Shown here piece after piece: positions 14,486 to 23,196 of a DNA stretch of 64,000 nucleotides. The notes beneath the pieces were generated by a model, which had not been told where the DNA came from, did no database searches, and saw only the letters and a program-made list of their open reading frames with translations. Source of the stretch: Dehalobacter sp. 12DCB1 (lineage in GTDB: Bacteria > Bacillota > Desulfitobacteriia > Desulfitobacteriales > Syntrophobotulaceae); the NCBI RefSeq assembly GCF_004343605.1, contig NZ_POSF01000013.1, positions 1 to 64,000 on the forward strand, read 5' to 3'. Position 1 is the stretch's first letter; each line of letters starts with the position of its first letter. The translations under genes were made by a program, and so were the position numbers.

Positions 14486-15844
14486 TTAATTCCTGAAACT
14501 GTGGATCGGTGCCGGGATTCTGCCGCCCCGGTTAATGAACTCTTCCGCGCTGTATGGATTGACCGCCATGATCGGTGCATAGCCCAGCAAACCGCCGAAC
14601 TCGGCAGTATCGCCGACCCCTTTGCCATATACCGGAATCACGCGAACTGCGGTGGTTTTGTTATTGATGACGCCGATAGCGGCTTCGTCTGCGATCATGG
14701 CCGAGATCGTCGATTCCTTCGTATCTCCGGGTATCGCAATCATATCGAGTCCCACGGAGCAGACACTGGTCATCGCTTCGAGCTTGTCAAAGGTCAGTGC
14801 GCCGCATTTGGCCGCATTGATCATTCCTTCATCTTCGCTGACCGGGATAAACGCCCCGCTTAGTCCCCCTACGGAGGAGGAGGCCATGATGCCGCCTTTT
14901 TTGACAGCGTCATTCAACATGGCCAGCGCTGCCGTCGTGCCATGGGCCCCGCAGGCCTCTAGGCCCATTTCTTCCAGAATCCTGGCCACACTGTCTCCGA
15001 TTTCCGGTGTTGGGGCTAGGGAAAGATCCAAAATACCAAACGGTACACCCAGTCTTTTGGATACTTCATTGCCGACGAGCTGGCCGGCCCGGGTAATTTT
15101 AAAGGCAGTCTTCTTGATATTCTCAGCTACTGCATGCAATGGTTCTCCCTTGACTTTTTCCATCGCACATTTAACGACGCCGGGACCGCTGACGCCGACA
15201 TTGACAACGACTTCAGGTTCGCCAACCCCGTGGAAGGCACCTGCCATAAACGGATTGTCATCAACCGCATTCGCAAATACCACCAGCTTGGCACAACCCA
15301 GCGAATCTCTGTCCCTGGTCAAATAAGCCGTATCTTTAATGACTCTTCCCATCATCTTGACTGCATCCATGTTGATACCGGCTTTGGAATTGGCCACATT
15401 CACAGATGAACACACCCGTTCCGTTTCATTCAGAGCCTCAGGAATTGATTCGATTAAAATTCTGTCGCCTTTCGTAAAGCCTTTCTGCACCAGCGCAGAG
15501 AAGCCTCCGATAAAGTTAACGCCGACCTCCCGGGCTGCTTTGTCCAGCGTTCTCGCAAACTCGACATAGCTTTCGTCTTCACTCCCGGAAGCAATGATTG
15601 CCATTGGCGTAACGGAAATTCGTTTATTGATAATGGGAATGCCATATTCAGTTTCGATTTCATTGCCCACTTTGACAAGATTTTGTGCCAACCTGGTAAT
15701 TTTATCATAAATTCTTTGGCGGGCCTTTTCTCCTGAGGAATCAATGCAATCGAGTAAAGAGATTCCCATCGTGATGGTCCGGATATCCAATTTTTCTTTC
15801 TCGATCATGCGGGTGGTTTCAAAAATATTTTTATAGAGATTCAT
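14486..15844 (-). CDS. UPF0210 (PFL family) protein
   Basis: 452 residues, the family's normal length, of the conserved UPF0210/DUF711 family, which is related to the glycyl-radical enzyme fold but has no established reaction. Recognisable stretches are [27 protein letters not shown] and [25 protein letters not shown] start behind GGAGGTAAATA. Partnered with the ACT-domain gene at 15919-16188, as in many Firmicutes, which suggests amino-acid sensing. Confidence 0.85.
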   Translation of the reverse strand: MNLYKNIFETTRMIEKEKLDIRTITMGISLLDCIDSSGEKARQRIYDKITRLAQNLVKVGNEIETEYGIPIINKRISVTPMAIIASGSEDESYVEFARTLDKAAREVGVNFIGGFSALVQKGFTKGDRILIESIPEALNETERVCSSVNVANSKAGINMDAVKMMGRVIKDTAYLTRDRDSLGCAKLVVFANAVDDNPFMAGAFHGVGEPEVVVNVGVSGPGVVKCAMEKVKGEPLHAVAENIKKTAFKITRAGQLVGNEVSKRLGVPFGILDLSLAPTPEIGDSVARILEEMGLEACGAHGTTAALAMLNDAVKKGGIMASSSVGGLSGAFIPVSEDEGMINAAKCGALTFDKLEAMTSVCSVGLDMIAIPGDTKESTISAMIADEAAIGVINNKTTAVRVIPVYGKGVGDTAEFGGLLGYAPIMAVNPYSAEEFINRGGRIPAPIHSFRN

Positions 15845-15918
15845 TATTTACCTCCAAAAGACTTCCCCTGATTCTGGCTGGCAACTTGTTAACCCTTGTT
15901 AACTGTAAGTTAAATATG

Positions 15919-16188
15919 TTAAATGTTGTGCATGTAGTCAAAGATCTCTTCTCTTTGAATCTTCACCGACAATCCGATCTCTTTGCCGAAGGCATCAAGT
16001 TCTTCCTTCAAAACACTGAAATCGCATTTTATGTTGGAGAGATTGACCAGCATCATCATCGTGAAATAATCCTGCATGATGGTCTGACTGATATCCTCTA
16101 CATTCACATTTCTCTCCATCAAGATCTTGGTAACGCCATAGATGATTCCGACTTTATCTTTCCCTATTACAGTGACAATTCCTTTCAT
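15919..16188 (-). CDS. ACT domain protein, UPF0237 family
   Basis: 89 residues forming a single ACT domain (VTVIGKDKVGIIYGVTKILM, then VNVEDISQTIMQDYFTMMML). UPF0237 proteins are found next to UPF0210 genes and are thought to bind a small ligand. ATG start behind GGAGGTG; 74 bases separate its stop from the UPF0210 start. Confidence 0.85.
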   Translation of the reverse strand: MKGIVTVIGKDKVGIIYGVTKILMERNVNVEDISQTIMQDYFTMMMLVNLSNIKCDFSVLKEELDAFGKEIGLSVKIQREEIFDYMHNI

Positions 16189-16367
16189 TGTAACACCTCC
16201 GTTTGTTTCATTTTATTCTATCATTTCCTGATAACCAAAAGCAAAATAGCGCAGTCCTTCTCAAAGACCGGGCGCCTTCAATAAATAATAAAGAAATGGC
16301 CGAATAATAAGCGGGACCGACCATTTCTTAATCACCGTTTCTTAATCACCTTCAGATGTAAAAAGAA

Positions 16368-16637
16368 TTATTCCCCGCCGCTTTCTCCTAACATGTTAAG
16401 AAGCGTCATCTGTTCTTCTTTTATTTTTGCCAATTCATCTGCAAAATTAAGCGCTGCCAGGATAGCTACCTGATGTGCCGGTAACCTCGGGAATTTCAAC
16501 GCAATTTCTTCCATTCTTTTATCGACATCATGGGCGAGTTTTTTAATATATTGTTCAGATCCCTTGCCGCGAATAACATGAAGTTCTCCGAATATTAGAA
16601 CCGATACTTTTTGTTCTTCCGGATTCACTGTCTTCAC
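16368..16637 (-). CDS. zapA: Cell division protein ZapA
   Basis: 89 residues. The N-terminal strand pair (KVSVLIFGELHVIRGKGSEQ) followed by a long helix with VDKRMEEIALKFPRL and VAILAALNFADELAKI is the ZapA pattern. It binds FtsZ and bundles its filaments at mid-cell. GTG start at 16637 behind AGGAGAG. It follows pheT in the same direction, a common Firmicute arrangement. Confidence 0.85.
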   Translation of the reverse strand: MKTVNPEEQKVSVLIFGELHVIRGKGSEQYIKKLAHDVDKRMEEIALKFPRLPAHQVAILAALNFADELAKIKEEQMTLLNMLGESGGE

Positions 16638-16680
16638 CCGCTCTCCTGTCTAGTACCTTGTTAACTTGCATCATGATTGT

Positions 16681-19092
16681 TTATTTTCGCCATTTTGCCC
16701 CAAATTCCTGCTGTATTCCCGAAAGGATGTCGGAATTAAAGGCGTTCACTTCTTCATCTTTCAAGGTTCGTTCTGCAGACTGGTAACGCATTGTAAAGGC
16801 AAGGCTTTTATGTCCCGCCGGAACGGGCTGTCCCTGATACACATCGAACAGATCGACTTCTTTCAGAAATTCCCCGCCTAAAGCTATTACCTTTTTCTTA
16901 ATATCTTCTGCGGATACCTCTTCCGGAACGACAACGGCCAAATCACGCTGAATGGCCGGATAACGCGGGTACGATTTGGCAACAACCGTGAGATTGGCAT
17001 TCTTGAACAGCACTCCAAAATCAAGCTCAAACAGCACCGGGCGCTGTAGGTCCCATTTCTGATCGAGCTGCGGATAGATTTCCCCGAGAATACCGAGGGA
17101 TTCCCCCTTGCAGTAAATACTTGCAGACCTTCCCGGATGAAGCAGACTGCTGTACTTGCCTTCCTCAATTCTCCGATATTCAAATTCCATTCCGCATTCT
17201 TCCGCGATTTGTGTCAGGATCCCTTTAACATAGAAGAAGTCAAATTTCACCTGCGAATTCAGCCAATGGCGCTTGCTTTCTCCCTGTGCCAAGCCGGCAA
17301 TCCGCGATACCTCATCAGGCTGCTGCTTTAACGGCAGCTCTTTTGGCAAATAGACATTGCCGATTTCAAACAACAGCAGATCGGTGTTGCGTCTGGCCGT
17401 ATTTCTGGACGCAATCTCCAATAGCCCGGGCAAGAGTGACGTCCTCATCGTTCCTAATTCTTCCCTTAATGGATTTAAGAGCGGGATATTCCGGCCTTCT
17501 GACCCCCATTGATCATCCATTTCTTTATTGCTGAAAGAGTAGGATACAACCTCGTTCATCCCGGCTTTGATCAGGATCTTGCGTAGCTTGCGCCGGAAAG
17601 CCTGTTCAGGTGTTCTGCGCCCCTGCGTCTGGCTGCCCTGCGGCAGGGTGGTAGGAATCTTATCATAGCCTATGATCCGGGCAATCTCCTCAATCAGATC
17701 CACTTCAATTTTAAGATCCTGCCTGTAGGAAGGAATGTCAACACTGTACCGGCAGTCAGGCAATTTCAGATATTCAAAGTCGAGGACTTCAAACACCTTT
17801 TCAATTTCCTGATCCGTATATTCCACACCCAGAACCTGGTTGACCGCGGAAACCGCTATTTCAATCTGGACCTTGGGCGGAAGCGCGCAGACTTTTTCCG
17901 TAAAGGACATCGGTACGCCTGCCTCGAGCTCCAGCAGCAATTCTGCCACTCTGCCCAGGGTAGGGACTGTCCAGTAAGGATTAACCCCTTTTTCAAAACG
18001 GCTGGAAGATTCCGAACGGAGACCCAGCTTTCTGCTGGTGCGCCGGACACTCGAACCGAGGAAATGTGCTGATTCAAACAGGATCCTGCAGGTCTTGCCG
18101 GTCACTTCACTTTCCAGGCCGCCCATGACCCCGGCAATGGCCTGCGGCCCGTTATCATCGGCGATCACCAGCATATCCGGCTCCAGTTTTCTTTCGATGC
18201 CGTCCAGGCTGACCATGGTTTCACCTTGTTTAGCTTTGCGGACCCTGACCGTACCCTGAAGTTTATCGCGGTCGAACGCATGAAGCGGCTGTCCCATTTC
18301 CAGCATGCAGTAATTGGTAATATCGACAATATTATTGATCGGCCGGACTCCGGCAGCCCGAAGCCGGTTCTGCATCCAAAGCGGCGAGGGTTGAATGACG
18401 ACATCATCCACCAACAGGGCCGAATAACGCCAGGAAAGCTCCGGGTCTTCAATTTCAACCTTCTGCCTGACATCTTCCGGCCAGGAAGGCATTTCCTCCC
18501 GGGCCCATTCCGGCAAAACAGGCTTTCTCCCGAGCAAAGTTCCGGCCTCTCTCGCAACATTGACCATCGCCAGACAATCCGGCCGGTTAGGGTAAAGTTC
18601 CAGTTCCAGGACGCTGTCCTGCAGACCAAGATAGGTTTCCAGGCTTTCACCGACCGGCGCGTCAGGAGACAGGATCAGGATCCCGCCTTTGCTGCGTTCC
18701 TGACCGACAGCTTCAATCTCAAGTTCCTTGTCGGAACAAAGCATTCCATATGATTTTACGCCTCTCATCTCTACCGGCTGAATCTCTTTACCTCCCGGAA
18801 GCACCGCTCCCGGAACAGCTACCGGCACTTTATCCCCTACAAGGACATTCGAGGCACCCGTAACAATGGTCAGTTCTTCCCTGCCGGTATTCAAACGGCA
18901 TACCTGCAGTTTTTGGGCATCGGGATGAGCCTGGATATCCAGAATTTCACCGATATAGACTTCCGTAAAACCTTTATTTAACGATTCTACTCCTCCGACT
19001 TCGATCCCGCCTCTTGTCAGCACCTCTGCCAGCTCCTCAGGGCTTAAGTCTATATCCAGATATTGTTTTAGCCATTCCATACTTACTCTCAT
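16681..19092 (-). CDS. pheT: Phenylalanyl-tRNA synthetase beta subunit
   Basis: 803 residues, full length. Domain order: N-terminal B1 and EMAP-type tRNA-binding fold (HPDAQKLQVCRLNTG, about residue 57), B3/B4 editing domain (about 210-380; MLEMGQPLHAFD), B5 (about 400-475), catalytic-like core with YSFSNKEMDDQWG and LLPGLLEIASRNTARRN, and the C-terminal anticodon-binding FDX-ACB domain (KSYPRYPAIQRDLAVVVPEE). Works as an alpha2-beta2 enzyme with PheS, 71 bases upstream in the same operon. Confidence 0.95.
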   Translation of the reverse strand: MRVSMEWLKQYLDIDLSPEELAEVLTRGGIEVGGVESLNKGFTEVYIGEILDIQAHPDAQKLQVCRLNTGREELTIVTGASNVLVGDKVPVAVPGAVLPGGKEIQPVEMRGVKSYGMLCSDKELEIEAVGQERSKGGILILSPDAPVGESLETYLGLQDSVLELELYPNRPDCLAMVNVAREAGTLLGRKPVLPEWAREEMPSWPEDVRQKVEIEDPELSWRYSALLVDDVVIQPSPLWMQNRLRAAGVRPINNIVDITNYCMLEMGQPLHAFDRDKLQGTVRVRKAKQGETMVSLDGIERKLEPDMLVIADDNGPQAIAGVMGGLESEVTGKTCRILFESAHFLGSSVRRTSRKLGLRSESSSRFEKGVNPYWTVPTLGRVAELLLELEAGVPMSFTEKVCALPPKVQIEIAVSAVNQVLGVEYTDQEIEKVFEVLDFEYLKLPDCRYSVDIPSYRQDLKIEVDLIEEIARIIGYDKIPTTLPQGSQTQGRRTPEQAFRRKLRKILIKAGMNEVVSYSFSNKEMDDQWGSEGRNIPLLNPLREELGTMRTSLLPGLLEIASRNTARRNTDLLLFEIGNVYLPKELPLKQQPDEVSRIAGLAQGESKRHWLNSQVKFDFFYVKGILTQIAEECGMEFEYRRIEEGKYSSLLHPGRSASIYCKGESLGILGEIYPQLDQKWDLQRPVLFELDFGVLFKNANLTVVAKSYPRYPAIQRDLAVVVPEEVSAEDIKKKVIALGGEFLKEVDLFDVYQGQPVPAGHKSLAFTMRYQSAERTLKDEEVNAFNSDILSGIQQEFGAKWRK

Positions 19093-19131
19093 CAGAGCAT
19101 CCTCCAGTACATCAACATGTTATTAACTGAT

Positions 19132-19166
19132 TATATTTGTCAAATTATTTAAAGATCAATGTCCTA
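19132..19166 (-). repeat. Post-stop motif after pheS
   Basis: From the pheS stop the - strand reads TAG, one base, ACATTGATCTTT, then AATAATTTGACAAATATA. The same run follows the trmFO stop at 21845-21810 and a shortened form follows prfC. These three genes are otherwise unrelated. Confidence 0.7.
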
Positions 19167-20186
19167 GAACTGCTCCAGGAAGCGGATATCATTATCAAAA
19201 AGCAGCCGCATATCTTCTATCCCGTATTTCAGCATGGCAATCCGTTCTACTCCCATGCCGAAAGCAAAGCCTGTTACTTCTTTAGGATTATATCCACCCA
19301 TCTCCAACACATGCGGATGGACCATCCCGGCCCCCAGGATTTCAATCCAGCCGGTCCCTTTGCACAGCCTGCAGCCTGCACCCCCGCAAAGCATGCAGGA
19401 TACATCGACTTCAGCACTGGGCTCCGTGAACGGGAAGAAGCTTGGCCTCAAGCGGATTTCGCGGGATTCGCCGAACATTTGTCTGGAGAAGTACAGAAGC
19501 AGTCCTTTAAGATCAGACATTCTGACTCCCTTATCAACCAGCAGCCCCTCTACTTGATGGAACATCGGTGAGTGGGTTGCATCATCATCGTTGCGGAAAA
19601 CTTTGCCGGGAGCAATGATCTTGACCGGAAGCTGGGGTCTTAGTTTTTCCATGGTTCTGATCTGGACCGGCGAGGTCTGCGTCCGAAGCAGAATATCCTC
19701 GGTGATAAAAAACGTATCCTGCATATCCCTGGCCGGATGGTCTTTCGGCAGGTTCAGGGCTTCAAAGTTATAGTAATCCGTTTCTATCTCAGGTCCCTCA
19801 GCGATCGTAAAACCCATACCCATAAAAATATCTTCAATTTCCTCGATCACTTTGCTTAGAGGATGCTGGTGCCCTTGAGGCAGAGAATACCCCGGCAGAC
19901 TGATATCGATCCGTTCTTCCCTAAGTCTGCTTTCCAAAGCGTTCTTTTCGAATTCCTTCCATTTTTTGTCCCAGGCATCTTCGAGCTGGCTGCGTAGTTC
20001 ATTGACGATCTGCCCCATTTGGGGACGCTCTTCCGCGCTGAGCTGACCCATCTGCTTCAGCAAGGATGTGAGTGATCCCTTTTTGCCCATCACCCGAACT
20101 TTTAGCTCCTGAAGCTCTTCCGACGAAGTCAGCTTCGTCAGTTGCTCCAGTGTATCTTCCTTAATCTTCTTTATTTCTTCTCGCAT
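19164..20186 (-). CDS. pheS: Phenylalanyl-tRNA synthetase alpha subunit
   Basis: 340 residues. N-terminal coiled coil (about 1-85), then the class II catalytic core with [20 protein letters not shown] (motif 1 region), [20 protein letters not shown] (motif 2) and [19 protein letters not shown] (motif 3). ATG at 20186 with GGGTGA just upstream is preferred over the GTG at 20195. A Cys-rich insert ([12 protein letters not shown]) is normal for bacterial PheS. Controlled by the T-box leader upstream. Confidence 0.95.
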   Translation of the reverse strand: MREEIKKIKEDTLEQLTKLTSSEELQELKVRVMGKKGSLTSLLKQMGQLSAEERPQMGQIVNELRSQLEDAWDKKWKEFEKNALESRLREERIDISLPGYSLPQGHQHPLSKVIEEIEDIFMGMGFTIAEGPEIETDYYNFEALNLPKDHPARDMQDTFFITEDILLRTQTSPVQIRTMEKLRPQLPVKIIAPGKVFRNDDDATHSPMFHQVEGLLVDKGVRMSDLKGLLLYFSRQMFGESREIRLRPSFFPFTEPSAEVDVSCMLCGGAGCRLCKGTGWIEILGAGMVHPHVLEMGGYNPKEVTGFAFGMGVERIAMLKYGIEDMRLLFDNDIRFLEQF

Positions 20187-20215
20187 TGTGGTCACCCTTT
20201 CAGCAATGAATTGAT

Positions 20216-20620
20216 GTAAAAAAACAATAAACTCTCGTCCTCTAGGGACGAGAGTTAGGTTTCCCGTGGTACCACCCTTTTTTGACCATGCGTCAAATCA
20301 CAGTTCACACTTAATAAGCTGGTAACGGCTGCCAACCGGTTAACTCCCGGAATGAACTTCAACCTCAAGACTCCCATGTTGAGGTAGCTGCCTGCCTGGC
20401 CGACTTTCAGTCTGGGTCGGCCCTCCCTTTAGAGGCCTGCCTGCCTTTTGTTCCGTTCATTGTCACTTGTCAATTTGTCGTTGTTCTTGTACAAAAGATA
20501 TAATTGGGGAGAACCGGTTGCCTCGAAGGCTTTCCAAAAATAATCAGGCGCTGACATTTTGAGCCCACCTTTCCTCGGCTTAGGTCCGGAAAGCAAAGTT
20601 ATTGTTTTCTTTGCCTGATC
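20216..20620 (-). promoter_or_regulatory. T-box leader of pheST
   Basis: The T-box sequence on the - strand, AAGGGTGGTACCACGGGAAA (20279-20260), is followed at once by terminator AACTCTCGTCC-TCTA-GGGACGAGAGTT (20256-20230) and a run of T. About 330 bases of structured leader precede it, with the Stem I region near 20400-20590. By family knowledge uncharged tRNA-Phe pairs with the UGGU bulge and a UUC specifier to prevent termination. I did not pin down the specifier codon. Confidence 0.9.
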
Positions 20621-20623
20621 AGA

Positions 20624-20652
20624 ATTATATCATTTTCAATCATGGTTTACAA
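20624..20652 (-). promoter_or_regulatory. Sigma-A-type promoter for the T-box/pheST transcript
   Basis: On the - strand TTGTAA (20652-20647), 17 bases, TATAAT (20629-20624), just upstream of the T-box leader and touching the stop codon of the preceding methyltransferase gene. Confidence 0.7.
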
Positions 20653-21471
20653 GAATTGTCCCTGTCTTCGCATTTCATAAAGGAATATTCCGGCAGCCAT
20701 CGATGCATTCAGCGATTCAACGTTGTTAAACATTGGAATAGAATAATGCTTAGCGGCCTTTTCCATAAAAAAAGCTGACGGTCCTGTTGCTTCATTCCCC
20801 ATAATTAATGCCAAAGGATAGTCTTCACGAATGTTCGTCTTAAATATGGAAGTGCCACCCATGGTGGATACGACCATCGAGCACTCTTTTTCTTTGCAAT
20901 AAATTGCTATGTCTTCAGGTGTTTTATCCGTTAGGATCACTTCGGAAAAAACGGAGCCCATACTGCTGCGCAGAACTTTGGGATTATAAAGATCCACGGT
21001 TTTTTTGGTCAAAATGATTTGCTTGACATCTGCGGCCAGGGCGGTTCTTAAAATCGTACCCAAATTACCCGGATCCTGGATTCCGTCGACGACAAGAAGA
21101 ATGGTATCTTTCTCAATCAAGATATCCTGCCAGTCAAACTCAGTTCTCCGGATGATTCCAAGGATGCCCTGTGGCTCTTCTGTAGCGCTCATTTTGCGCA
21201 TGACCGCTTCAGACACCTCTTCCGCTTCTATTCCCAGCGTACGTATCTCCGTCACGAGTCCGGAAATACTTAAAGGATGCGGCGGATCTGATGGTTCCAT
21301 CGCCGCGTCCTGGGCCGTATAATAAACCTTCTTAAGCTGCGCTTGCCTGAGAATGGCTTCCTGTACAAAACGTTTGCCTTCTACAAGGAATTCCCTATAT
21401 TCTTTACGGCCTTTTTTATCATGCAGGGATACCACATGCTTGACTTGTTCATTCTGCAAAGAAACGATCAT
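20647..21471 (-). CDS. TrmH/SpoU family RNA methyltransferase
   Basis: 274 residues. N-terminal substrate-binding domain (FLVEGKRFVQEAILRQAQLK) and C-terminal SPOUT knot with VDGIQDPGNLGTILRTALAA, ALIMGNEATGPS and PMFNNVESLNASMAAGIFLY, the three SpoU motifs. It methylates 2'-O positions in rRNA or tRNA using S-adenosylmethionine; it resembles YsgA. ATG start behind GGAGGATC. Placement next to pheST is common in Firmicutes. Confidence 0.9.
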   Translation of the reverse strand: MIVSLQNEQVKHVVSLHDKKGRKEYREFLVEGKRFVQEAILRQAQLKKVYYTAQDAAMEPSDPPHPLSISGLVTEIRTLGIEAEEVSEAVMRKMSATEEPQGILGIIRRTEFDWQDILIEKDTILLVVDGIQDPGNLGTILRTALAADVKQIILTKKTVDLYNPKVLRSSMGSVFSEVILTDKTPEDIAIYCKEKECSMVVSTMGGTSIFKTNIREDYPLALIMGNEATGPSAFFMEKAAKHYSIPMFNNVESLNASMAAGIFLYEMRRQGQFL

Positions 21472-21639
21472 GATGATCCTCCCGGATTACCTGAAATCGC
21501 CGCTCCTTCCTTTCATGGCGTCGCGGCATTAGGCCAGTCGAACACTTTTTTATCCTGACGTACTTGACACGAATACAACATTCTTAAATTCATTACTCAA
21601 ATAATTTCTTTCAAGCCTGAGCCTGATTACCCCATATTA

Positions 21640-21796
21640 GGTCTGCGTGCCACAGTTCCAGCGTGAGCGGAGCATGGATGCGGAGCGCGGCAGTTTGACG
21701 GCCACGGATGGCCTAATGTCGCGATGCCATGGATGGCAAAGAGCGACTCGCCATGGAGGGCGCTATCTGCCGAGAGCAGAATGTGGCGCGCAGACC
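21640..21796. repeat. Structured repeat, copy 1 (after trmFO)
   Basis: Outer stem GGTCTGCGTGCCACAG (21640-) pairs with the end at 21779-21796 (GTGGCGCGCAGACC). Inside are AGCGGAGCATGGATGCGGAG with GCGCGG, three small hairpins with ATCC-type loops, and GCCGAGAGC. Ends 45 bases from the trmFO stop codon. Longest of four copies. Confidence 0.8.
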
Positions 21797-21809
21797 AGAC
21801 CCAAATAAA

Positions 21810-21845
21810 TATATTTGTCAAATTATTAAAAGATCAATGTACTAG
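21810..21845 (-). repeat. Post-stop motif after trmFO
   Basis: Matches the motif after pheS almost base for base: TAG, one base, ACATTGATCTTT, AATAATTTGACAAATATA. It lies between the stop codon and structured repeat copy 1. Confidence 0.7.
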
Positions 21846-23152
21846 AGTTGTTTTTCTTCGATGAATCTTTCCAGTTCGCGCAGGGCCCTTGCTGATAACC
21901 TTGTATTTTTTTCGCGTTTTCCTTTGATTCGTTCTCCTAGAGGAGAGATTAAACCAAAGTTCATATTCATCGGCTGAAAATGAACACTGGGCGAACCTTC
22001 TAAATGGCGGGCGAGTCCGCCAAGCGCTGTTTCAGGCGGGAAGACAAGCGTATCCTGTCCGTTCAGCAGACGTGCCATATTCAATCCGGCCAAAAAACCG
22101 CTGGCTGCTGATTCGACATAGCCTTCCACACCTGTAATCTGACCGGCAAAAAACAGATCCGGCTTCACCCGGCAGCTAAAATCGGCATTTAGGACTTCAG
22201 GTGCATTCAGAAACGAATTCCTGTGCATGACGCCGTAACGTACGAATTCCGCGTGTTCTAAGCCTGGTATCAGCCTGAACACGCGTTTTTGTTCGCTCCA
22301 CTTTAAATGTGTCTGGAAGCCAACCAAATTCAAAAGGCTTCCCTGGATATTTTCTTTCCGCAGCTGAACCACAGCAAACGGTTTTTTACCGGTATGCGGG
22401 TTCATAATCCCGACAGGTTTTAACGGCCCGAAGGCCATCGTCATAAGCCCGCGCTGGGCCATGACCTCGATTGGCATACAGCCTTCAAACACCAGATTTT
22501 TTTCAAAACCTTGAACCTCGGCAGCTTCAGCCTGAATCAGGGCCTCATAAAAAGTTTCATATTCTTCTTTGCTGAGTGGGCAATTCAGATAGTCTGCCTC
22601 ACCTTTGTCGTAGCGGGATGCCCAAAAAGCTTTGGATAGATCGACGGTCTCAAGATCGACAATCGGCGCCGCCGCATCAAAGAAAGACAACGCCTCTTTC
22701 CCGGTCAGCCGCAGAATATCCGCAGCAAGTTCATCCGTTGTCAGCGGCCCTGTGGCAATGATCACTTTTTCGTCCGCCGGAATCGTTTTCACTTCCTCGC
22801 GGATGATATTAATATTCGGATGACCGGAGATCTTATCGGTAACCATTTGCGCAAAAAGATTCCTGTCAACAGCCAAAGCCCCTCCGGCCGGTACAGAAGT
22901 CTGGTCTGCTGCCGCCATGATCAGCGAATTCAGACGCCTCATTTCTTCCTTGAGCAGCCCGACCGCATTTTCAAGGCCGGCAGCCCTCAGCGAATTGCTG
23001 CAAACCAGCTCGGCAAATCGTTCCGTTTGATGAACAGGTGTGTTTTTCAGCGGACGCATTTCATAAAGATCGACGTCAATCCCGCGCTGGGCCATCTGCC
23101 AGGCAGCTTCGGGCCCCGCAAGGCCCGCGCCAATGATTGTCGCTTTTGCCAT
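21842..23152 (-). CDS. trmFO: Folate/FAD-dependent tRNA (uracil-54-C5)-methyltransferase
   Basis: 436 residues. N-terminal FAD-binding GAGLAGPEAAWQMAQRG, a following YEMRPLKNTPVHQT and CSNSLRAAGLENAVGLLKEE are diagnostic for TrmFO, which methylates U54 of tRNA with methylene-tetrahydrofolate and FADH2. The C-terminal FFAGQITGVEGYVESAASG is the second conserved block. ATG at 23152 preferred; an in-frame ATG at 23161 has less room for a ribosome site. Directly downstream of topA, the classic topA-trmFO pair. Confidence 0.95.
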   Translation of the reverse strand: MAKATIIGAGLAGPEAAWQMAQRGIDVDLYEMRPLKNTPVHQTERFAELVCSNSLRAAGLENAVGLLKEEMRRLNSLIMAAADQTSVPAGGALAVDRNLFAQMVTDKISGHPNINIIREEVKTIPADEKVIIATGPLTTDELAADILRLTGKEALSFFDAAAPIVDLETVDLSKAFWASRYDKGEADYLNCPLSKEEYETFYEALIQAEAAEVQGFEKNLVFEGCMPIEVMAQRGLMTMAFGPLKPVGIMNPHTGKKPFAVVQLRKENIQGSLLNLVGFQTHLKWSEQKRVFRLIPGLEHAEFVRYGVMHRNSFLNAPEVLNADFSCRVKPDLFFAGQITGVEGYVESAASGFLAGLNMARLLNGQDTLVFPPETALGGLARHLEGSPSVHFQPMNMNFGLISPLGERIKGKREKNTRLSARALRELERFIEEKQL

Positions 23153-23196
23153 AGTACCCATCCTAGTCGTGTAGTATCGTTCTTAGATTCTCATTT

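Noticed and set aside
14622-15326. 234-codon + strand frame inside the UPF0210 gene
   Set aside because: Low-complexity Ser/Thr/Pro/Ala translation antisense to a conserved full-length gene; a codon-bias shadow.
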